Positions 1 to 5,126 of a DNA stretch of 5,863 nt are shown here, in pieces. The DNA comes from an uncultured Campylobacter sp. GTDB lineage: Bacteria; Campylobacterota; Campylobacteria; Campylobacterales; Campylobacteraceae. Both the position numbers and the translations under genes were made by a program. The stretch is taken from assembly GCA_937896205.1 (NCBI GenBank), contig CALBNA010000217.1, positions 1 through 5,863 of the forward strand. The letters run 5' to 3'. Numbering within the stretch: the first letter of the stretch is position 1; each line of letters starts with the position of its first letter. The notes under the pieces were generated by a model. It was not told where the DNA came from, did no database searches, and saw nothing but the letters and a program-made list of their open reading frames with translations.

Positions 1-1
1 A

Positions 2-127
2 ATTTATACGGCGCGCTCGTCTGTTTGGCTCCAAATTTTAGACGCCAAATTTAGCCGCAAATTTGAGATGTTTGGCGAAAAATTTAGCGCAAAGCTGCGC
101 CGACAGACGGCAAAATCAAGCGGGTAA
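2..127 (+). CDS. possible C-terminal end of an upstream gene (partial)
   Basis: One frame stays open from the left edge to a TAA at 125-127, about 41 codons; the other two + frames close by about position 54. Three AAATTT hexamers (47-52, 59-64, 80-85) all fall in the same AAA-TTT phase, giving three Lys-Phe pairs, which mildly supports coding. The tail is basic (SAKLRRQTAKSSG). I recognise no family. An open stretch of this length can arise by chance, so this may equally be non-coding spacer. Confidence 0.3.
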   Translation: MYTARSSVWLQILDAKFSRKFEMFGEKFSAKLRRQTAKSSG

Positions 128-151
128 AACGCCGTAAAACGAGGTAAAAAA
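124..151 (+). promoter_or_regulatory. direct repeats with 10-base spacing, candidate response-regulator operator
   Basis: GTAAAACG occurs at 124-131 and 134-141, and a third related unit GTAAAAAA at 144-151, so the unit starts are exactly 10 bases apart and lie on one face of the helix. A further AAAACG is at 158-163. OmpR/PhoB-family regulators typically bind tandem direct repeats with a period of about 10-11 bases. The position, ending about 20 bases before the regulator start codon, fits autoregulation. Operator function is inference. The third unit may overlap a -10 element. Confidence 0.35.
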
Positions 152-171
152 TAAACCAAAACGGAGCGAAA

Positions 172-834
172 ATGAGTAAAATTTTGATCGTCGAGGACGA
201 AAATATGCTGCTTGAGATGATGTGCGCGTACTTGCAGGCCCAGGGCTACAAGATCGTGGGCGCGAAAAGCTACGATGAGGTATTAAATTTAGCCTACGAG
301 AGCAACTTTGATCTTTGGATATTTGACGTCAAAATCATCGGCGGCAGCGGCTTTGCGCTACTTGGGGAGCTGCGAAACGCGGGCAAAAATACGCCTTGTA
401 TATTTACGACCTCGCTAAATACGCTTGATGACGTGCAAACCGGCTTTACTAGCGGCTGCGACGACTACATAAAAAAACCTTTTGAGCTAAAAGAGCTACA
501 CCTGCGCGTGCAAAATCTGCTAAAACGCACCTTCATGCACAACAAAAACGAGCTGATAAATCTGGGCGAAAATTTGGGCTTTGATATGAATCAGGGCTTG
601 CTATTTCGTGACGGCAAGGCTGTTTCGATGCCTAAAAAACAGTCTAGATTGCTCGCGCTTTTGCTAAAAAATCAGGATAAATTTTTAAGTAGAGACGAGA
701 TCTATTCTCAAATTTGGGACTACGACGAGAGTCCTAGCGAGCTTAGTTTGCGCGTTTATATTGCGGAGCTGCGCAAAATTTTAGGCAAAGAGCGTATCGT
801 TAGCGCATCAAAGCTAGGCTATAAATATGTTTAA
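172..834 (+). CDS. OmpR/PhoB-family response regulator
   Basis: This is a cytoplasmic transcription factor of a two-component system, 220 residues, the usual length for the family. The receiver domain covers about residues 1-120, with the acidic pocket E8-D9, the phospho-acceptor D52 (in IFDVK), the switch residue T80 and the conserved K102 followed by P103. The winged-helix DNA-binding domain covers about 128-220 and ends in the typical wing GYKYV. The ATG at 172 is preceded by GGAG at 163-166 with a 5-base spacer, and an in-frame stop at 145-147 limits extension. The histidine kinase starts 138 bases downstream on the same strand and is its likely partner. It resembles epsilonproteobacterial regulators such as DccR, CprR or RacR, but I cannot tell which, if any, is the ortholog. 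The regulated genes are unknown. Confidence 0.95.
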   Translation: MSKILIVEDENMLLEMMCAYLQAQGYKIVGAKSYDEVLNLAYESNFDLWIFDVKIIGGSGFALLGELRNAGKNTPCIFTTSLNTLDDVQTGFTSGCDDYIKKPFELKELHLRVQNLLKRTFMHNKNELINLGENLGFDMNQGLLFRDGKAVSMPKKQSRLLALLLKNQDKFLSRDEIYSQIWDYDESPSELSLRVYIAELRKILGKERIVSASKLGYKYV

Positions 835-972
835 GCTTTTTACGGCCGCCAGGAGACAAAGAGTAGGGCGCGGTCCTAAAATTTTATCCAAATTTACGCG
901 AATATTTTACGGCTTTAAGCTTCAAAATTTACGTCCGCGAGGCACCATCAAATTTAACCCAAAAGGCGGCAA

Positions 973-2145
973 ATGTCCTTGCTAAAACGTCTTAAAAAAG
1001 CCTTTGCAGCACTTTCAGACCGTCAAATTTTACCTATATTTTTGCTTTATTTCATCACGAGCGCCGCATTTTTGATCTTTTTTGCGCAGATGTTTTATGA
1101 GTGCGAGAAGCATTTTATACTCGATCGCGATGTATTTATCGTGCGAGATTTGCAGCATCACCTGCAAAATAAACTACAAAAAAACGGCGAGATAGACGAC
1201 GATGATTTCGACGACGTCGAGGCTTTTGCCGTAAATTTAAAAACGGGTGAGGAGATCGAGGACGACTTTGAGCCGCGCGAGGGCATGCCGCAAAGGTATA
1301 AGGACGGAACGAGCTCAGTGGTGCAGTTTTATCTCAAAAATCGGCTCGGCGAGGAGGAGTACTACGTCGCCGTCAAGGTCGCAGATACGGAGTTTACGAT
1401 TCTCACGCTAAAACTCAAAATAATATTTTTCTCGTTTATGATACTGCTTGCTATTTTAGTCATAGCTTATTTTATCATCCGTCTTTCGCTGCGTCCGTTT
1501 TACCGCCGCATCGACTTTTTAAACGGCTTTATCAGGGACACGACGCACGAGATAAACACGCCTCTTAGCGTCATTTTGATGAGTATCGAGATGTTTGAAA
1601 CTGACCCGAAAAAATACTTAAATAACATAAAAACCGCCTCCAAAACGATCTCGACGCTATACGAGGACCTCACCCTAGTAAAGCTTAGCGGCAAAGAGGA
1701 CGGCGCGGCGACGAGTTTTAGCCTGAGCGAGCTGGTGCACGAGAGGATCGGGTATTTTGGACTAAATTTGGAGCAAAAAAATATAAAACTAAGCACGCAA
1801 ATCGCCGAAGTGCAGCTACGCTCATCCTATAAAAAAACGCGAAAAATCATCGACAATCTACTAAGTAACGCCATAAAATACTGCGATGAAAACGGCTCGG
1901 TAAGCGTAAATTTAACCCCTGGTGCGCTCGCGATCTCAAACAGCGGTGCAGGTATCGCGAAGGAAAATTTGCCGCGGATTTTTGATCTTTATACGCGGTT
2001 TGACGAGCGAAACGGCGGCTTTGGCATCGGGCTTCATATCGTTAAAACTTTTTGCAAGGAGCTAGGGTTTAAAATCTCGTGCAAAAGCGGCGGAGGGCTA
2101 ACAGAGTTTCGCGTGGAGTTTGGCGGGAGCGCGACGAAAATTTAA
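973..2145 (+). CDS. two-component sensor histidine kinase
   Basis: This inner-membrane sensor kinase has 390 residues. A first membrane helix (about 19-41) and a second (about 147-171) bracket a periplasmic sensor domain of about 105 residues. The dimerisation and phospho-acceptor domain carries DTTHEINTPL with H192 as the phosphorylated histidine. The ATPase domain shows the N box (DNLLSNAIKY, N295 and N299), the G1 box ISNSGAGI (322-328), the F box (IFDLYTRF, 336-343) and the G2 box GFGIGLHIV (349-357). The G1 box has Asn323 where DxGxG kinases have Asp. The sensor domain is strikingly acidic, with 15 Asp/Glu among residues 73-103. The ATG at 973 has AAAAGG at 961-966, and an in-frame TAA at 955-957 rules out an earlier start. 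It should phosphorylate the regulator encoded just upstream. The signal is unknown; the acidic patch could suggest cations or cationic peptides, which is inference. Confidence 0.95.
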   Translation: MSLLKRLKKAFAALSDRQILPIFLLYFITSAAFLIFFAQMFYECEKHFILDRDVFIVRDLQHHLQNKLQKNGEIDDDDFDDVEAFAVNLKTGEEIEDDFEPREGMPQRYKDGTSSVVQFYLKNRLGEEEYYVAVKVADTEFTILTLKLKIIFFSFMILLAILVIAYFIIRLSLRPFYRRIDFLNGFIRDTTHEINTPLSVILMSIEMFETDPKKYLNNIKTASKTISTLYEDLTLVKLSGKEDGAATSFSLSELVHERIGYFGLNLEQKNIKLSTQIAEVQLRSSYKKTRKIIDNLLSNAIKYCDENGSVSVNLTPGALAISNSGAGIAKENLPRIFDLYTRFDERNGGFGIGLHIVKTFCKELGFKISCKSGGGLTEFRVEFGGSATKI

Positions 2146-2170
2146 GAGGGCGGCGCAAGGTCGGTTTTTG

Positions 2171-2229
2171 AACCGTAAATTTAAGCCTGCTTTTGCGGCG
2201 TCGAATTTAGGTAGGTTTGATTTACGGTT
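2171..2229. repeat. inverted repeat after the kinase gene, possible terminator
   Basis: AACCGTAAAT at 2171-2180 is the exact reverse complement of ATTTACGGTT at 2220-2229. The pairing can continue inward, with a mismatch and a bulge, through 2183-2184 with 2216-2217 and 2186-2188 with 2213-2215, leaving a loop of about 24 bases. Only four T residues follow (2228-2231, partly in the stem), so as a rho-independent terminator of the two-component operon it would be weak. It may instead be an RNA structure or a protein-binding palindrome. Confidence 0.4.
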
Positions 2230-2385
2230 TTGCGAGATGAAATTTGGTTTTCGTATCGCCTAATCCGCATGATTCTTGAATTATCTTAATGCTTAATCTT
2301 TCTGCAACCGATGGCTTTAAATTTGGCGCAAAAGCAAGATAAAATTCCGGTAAAATTTGCGATAAAACTATAAAGGAAAATAAGT

Positions 2386-4026
2386 ATGGGCAAGCGGGAT
2401 GAGGCGCTAAATCTGGCGCGAGATTTCGAACGCGACGGCTTTAGTATGCCTGATTTATACGAGCGGTTTTGGCGGCTGCAAGGTGATGCGGCGGCGTATT
2501 TTACGCTAGCGGACAGCCTGCTGCGCGGGCGGCAAGAGGGCGGCACGCTACTAAAGGACGCTATGGGTTACGTAGGTGAGGAGGATTTTAAAGCTCTGAT
2601 CGCTACGGCGGTTGAAATTTTGCGCGAGGAGGTGGCAGAGCGGTGCGAAACGAAGCAGAGCGAAAGCGCGGCACAGACGGGAGAGAATGCACGCTCGGCG
2701 CGGGCGGACGAAAGCGCAAGCAAAAATGCGCGGCAACGCGGCAGAGATGAAAAAAGCGCGCGCTGGAAAAACGCCGAAGAGGTCATCGCTGCGGCAAGTC
2801 TCGAGTTCGCGCCGTTTTTGCACTTGTATCTTGGCGAGCTTTTTAAATTGCAGCCGAATGAGAGCGCGTATTACGCGGAGTATCCGTGGCGCGGGCTTAG
2901 TTACGAGAGCTCGCAAATCTGGCGCGAGAAGCTTGCGGATCCGCAGACGAGCAAAGATGACAAACAGAAAATTTTTAGCTGCCTGCTGCAAACCCGCGAT
3001 CCGCGAAACGTGAAATTTGCCTGCGAGTTCGCGCTTGCAGAGGACTTCTTCGACCGTCCGTGCGACCTGCTTGAATATATCGGCTATTGGCTGGAGGCTG
3101 TCGGATTTACCTTTGAGCGGGTTAAATTTGACGCAGACGGCGTAGTACAAACGGCAGCGGATGAAATTTTAAAAATGGATGCGCTCAAACACGGCGACGC
3201 CAAGCAAGCTCAAACGGATGAGCACGACATATCGCGAGCTAACGTAAATTTAAATGAAGCATGCGATGCCGCAAGCGTCGTTAAATTTAACGCAGGCGAA
3301 TCCGACTCCGATAAATCACAAAAAACCCCGAACGATGAAATTTGCTTTGGCGGCGAGAAATTTAGCCTCAAAAGATACTGCGGACAGCGCGTGTATCACA
3401 TAATCTTTCCGCGCGGCTACGGCGCACCATATGCAACGCATCTGGAGAAGCGCCATCCGACCTGGCGGTTTGAGGGCGGCAAGGCAGGATATAAGCTCGG
3501 CGGGGTCTTGGACGAGGTGGACGGCGATGTGCAAAATCCGCTATTTCATCTCATCACGCTTGATCCGCTGCCCCGCGACTTGCCCGTGCGATCGCTGCCT
3601 AGCCTAACCCTAGCCGCTCACGTTAGAGAGGTAAACGAAGGCGAGGTAGTATTTTACAAGCACGATGCGCAGGTTATGCCACGACGTATCGGCAAAAGGA
3701 CACAGGTAGAATACGCCTTTGACGAACCGATAAAGGAGTGCGAAGTAGCACTTGCGCCCACGCCGGCGCGCTGGGCGGCTCAGGACTGGGGGATGTCAAA
3801 CAGCAGGCAAAATCTATCTCGCGTAGGCGGCGAGCCGTCGTGGATACAGGGCGCCTTGGTGCCGACGTGCCCGATATGCGGCGAAAAGATGGAGTTTTTG
3901 ATGCAGCTAGATAGCGGGCTTCCTAGCGGCGAGGACGGGGAACTACTTCTTGGCAGCGGCGGGATTTTATACGTGTTTTGGTGTGAGCGGACGCGGGTAA
4001 GTGCGTTTTTTATGCAGTGCACGTGA
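2386..4026 (+). CDS. DUF1963/YwqG-like protein with helical N-terminal region
   Basis: The protein has 546 residues with no signal peptide or membrane helix, so it is probably cytoplasmic. Residues 1-85 are helical. Residues 86-130 form a charged Ala/Arg/Glu/Ser-rich linker. Residues 131-250 are again helical (YYAEYPWRGL, LLQTRDPRNVKFACEFAL). Residues 255-320 form a second polar linker. Residues 325-546 resemble DUF1963/YwqG proteins: VYHIIFPRGY, HPTW, NPLFHLITLDPLP, VVFYKHD, then GGEPSWIQ (481-488), the CPIC pair (495-498), MEFLMQLDS and ILYVFWCE, ending in QCT. The four cysteines 495, 498, 533 and 545 could bind a metal, which is inference. The start has AAGGA at 2373-2377, and an in-frame TAA at 2371-2373 fixes it. 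Function is unknown; relatives are sometimes found among immunity-type genes near bacterial toxins. The first linker is far richer in GC (about 60-65 %) than the surroundings. The gene is convergent to the SUFU gene. Confidence 0.85.
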   Translation: MGKRDEALNLARDFERDGFSMPDLYERFWRLQGDAAAYFTLADSLLRGRQEGGTLLKDAMGYVGEEDFKALIATAVEILREEVAERCETKQSESAAQTGENARSARADESASKNARQRGRDEKSARWKNAEEVIAAASLEFAPFLHLYLGELFKLQPNESAYYAEYPWRGLSYESSQIWREKLADPQTSKDDKQKIFSCLLQTRDPRNVKFACEFALAEDFFDRPCDLLEYIGYWLEAVGFTFERVKFDADGVVQTAADEILKMDALKHGDAKQAQTDEHDISRANVNLNEACDAASVVKFNAGESDSDKSQKTPNDEICFGGEKFSLKRYCGQRVYHIIFPRGYGAPYATHLEKRHPTWRFEGGKAGYKLGGVLDEVDGDVQNPLFHLITLDPLPRDLPVRSLPSLTLAAHVREVNEGEVVFYKHDAQVMPRRIGKRTQVEYAFDEPIKECEVALAPTPARWAAQDWGMSNSRQNLSRVGGEPSWIQGALVPTCPICGEKMEFLMQLDSGLPSGEDGELLLGSGGILYVFWCERTRVSAFFMQCT

Positions 4027-4208
4027 GTAATTTTGCTTTTTATAAATTAACCAATAAATTTGAGCGCATTTGCGTATAACCAAAAATCAGCTAAATATGT
4101 TGCTGCAAATCCAATCATTTCGTGTTTGTGCAAGATGATATTTTAGGCAAAGCCAAACCAGTTAAATTTTACTGATTTTTATGAGAAATCGGATATATAA
4201 ATTAGAAA

Positions 4209-4310
4209 TTAATAGCAAAAGAGATAAAAATAGCTGGCAAGGGCTAGCAAATTTCCAGCCATTACTTACTGGCATGGCTAAATTTGCCTTGCCGATCTAA
4301 TTGCTATTAA
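4209..4310. repeat. 100-base imperfect palindrome between the convergent genes
   Basis: Nested complementary segments can fold this stretch into one long hairpin: 4209-4218 (TTAATAGCAA) with 4301-4310 (TTGCTATTAA), 4222-4225 with 4295-4298, GGCAAGG 4236-4242 with CCTTGCC 4287-4293, CAAATTT 4248-4254 with AAATTTG 4280-4286, and AGCCAT 4257-4262 with ATGGCT 4274-4279, leaving an 11-base loop. That makes about 34 base pairs. It lies directly after the SUFU stop codon. Its core serves as a terminator on the - strand; the outer arms go beyond what a terminator needs. Confidence 0.7.
4219..4293 (-). terminator. rho-independent terminator of the SUFU gene
   Basis: Read on the - strand, the hairpin core (4293 to 4236: GGCAAGGCAAATTTAGCCAT pairing with its partner arm) is followed by AGCTATTTTTATCTCTTTT at 4235-4217, a T-rich tail as expected for intrinsic termination. 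The stem has a 5-base bulge (4243-4247). On the + strand no T-run follows, so it is not an obvious terminator for the convergent DUF1963-like gene. Confidence 0.65.
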
Positions 4311-4311
4311 A

Positions 4312-5006
4312 TCAAACGTATTCTTTCGTTCGCTTTAAATCGGTGATTAGCAAAGGATTATCCTTGCGCATCATGTTTATCAGTCTCTCTGCGCGCTGTG
4401 TAGTCGGGTCTTTGCGTAGCCAGTCTAGCCCGCGCTGCGTAATACCGACCATCTGGAGGAACTCGACTCTACCGTTTGGCGTATCTGTGCCGCCTAGTAC
4501 TGGATCTGGCGCGAAGGCGACGCCTACTAGTTTAGTATCGGTATTAAGGCGCAGAGGAGAATTGGTCGGTATAAAATGATAAGCCTCGAACCATTTTTTG
4601 CTGTTATAGACGTATTTGGCGAAATTTTGCATAAGAGATATCGCCCAAAAAGGCTCATGCGGGACTACTGAGCCATCACCGGACTTTGAGTCAGGATCGT
4701 CCGCAAACGGCACGATGCGCATACTAAACTCAAATCCCCAGCCGCTAAATTCATCCTGAGAGCTTTGGGGATCGTAGTAAAGCTCGCTCATGCCAAAGCT
4801 CACGAGGTGGCGGTGCGGCACGCCCTCGACGGAGTCAAATATACTACGCCGTCTAAGTAATCCTCGCCGCCCAGACTCGCATGCAGCCGAGATGCATAGT
4901 GACGCTCGTTTGCGGGATCGTAGATCTTTTCTAGTGCGTGTGCTATCGCGTCCCAGCCAGGCGCATCGTCCTCGCTAAATTTAGCCTCGTACTCTTGTAC
5001 AGTCAT
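4312..5006 (-). pseudogene. SUFU (suppressor of fused) domain protein, frameshifted
   Basis: Two overlapping frames together encode one SUFU-domain protein. The first starts at the ATG at 5006-5004 and holds the N-terminal part (DDAPGWDAIAHALEKIY, RHYASRL, LGGEDYLDGV). The second holds the rest: IFDSVEGVPHRHLVSFGMSE, GWGFEFSMRI, FWAISLMQNFAKYVYNS, DPVLGGTDTPNGRVEFLQM, ending KRTKEYV. The first frame otherwise runs into a stop near 4800. The total length of 695 bases is one short of a multiple of three; restoring one base at 4843-4844 would give a 231-residue protein with an uninterrupted match to the family. The start has AAAGG about 7 bases upstream. SUFU was first known from eukaryotic Hedgehog signalling; bacterial members are soluble and many are immunity proteins for polymorphic toxins. 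Promoter, ribosome site and terminator look intact, so the shift is recent or a sequencing error. The 5' fragment alone would give 68 residues. Confidence 0.9.
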
Positions 5007-5042
5007 TTTTATGCCTTTTAGTAGATTGCGTTAAGCGGGGTT

Positions 5043-5071
5043 ATTATATATAAAATTTGCAAATTTAAGGG
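5043..5071 (-). promoter_or_regulatory. promoter of the SUFU gene
   Basis: On the - strand a perfect TATAAT (5048-5043) sits in the AT-rich context TTTTATATATAATAA, about 37 bases before the ATG at 5006. No convincing -35 hexamer is seen at the expected spacing (CCCTTA), which is normal for Campylobacter sigma-70 promoters, where AT-rich periodic sequence upstream replaces it. It lies between the ftsY terminator and the SUFU gene, so SUFU has its own transcript. Confidence 0.6.
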
Positions 5072-5082
5072 AATGTTATAAA

Positions 5083-5126
5083 TTTAAAAAGCCGAAATTT
5101 ACGCCCAAAATTTAGGCGTAAATTTC
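5083..5126 (-). terminator. rho-independent terminator of ftsY
   Basis: A perfect 12-base stem, GAAATTTACGCC (5094-5105) with GGCGTAAATTTC (5115-5126), has a 9-base loop. On the - strand it is followed by GGC and then TTTTTAAATTT. The ftsY stop codon (5114-5112) lies inside the loop and the first arm encodes the last codons of ftsY, so the terminator is built into the gene end. It insulates the downstream SUFU gene. Confidence 0.85.

Noticed and set aside
87..100. Hairpin GCGCA / TGCGC near the left edge
   Set aside because: It has only five pairs, no T tail, and lies inside a possibly coding stretch.
2338..2367. Promoter of the DUF1963-like gene at TAAAAT (2340-2345 or 2351-2356)
   Set aside because: Several AT-rich hexamers are equally plausible and none matches TATAAT well, so no single site could be supported.
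2612..3013. 133-codon + frame within the DUF1963-like gene
   Set aside because: The product is extremely Arg/Ala-rich, starts in the GC-rich linker and has no recognisable motifs, so it is a shifted-frame shadow.
2551..3150. 199-codon open frame on the - strand opposite the DUF1963-like gene
   Set aside because: It lies wholly inside a well-supported gene, its translation is Arg/Ala/Leu-rich low complexity, and it results from the GC-rich linker. No ribosome site or family match is visible.
4172..4192. Small hairpin CTGATTT / AAATCGG after the DUF1963-like gene
   Set aside because: The 7-base stem includes a G-T pair, is AT-rich, lies 146 bases past the stop codon and has no T-run after it, so a terminator call is not justified.
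4301..4579. 92-codon + frame over the SUFU gene
   Set aside because: It is antisense to clear SUFU coding sequence and shows no family features.
4835..4848. Phase-variable repeat causing the SUFU frameshift
   Set aside because: The site contains only a short AT stretch (TATA-like) with no G/C homopolymer or multi-copy repeat of the type that drives phase variation in Campylobacter.
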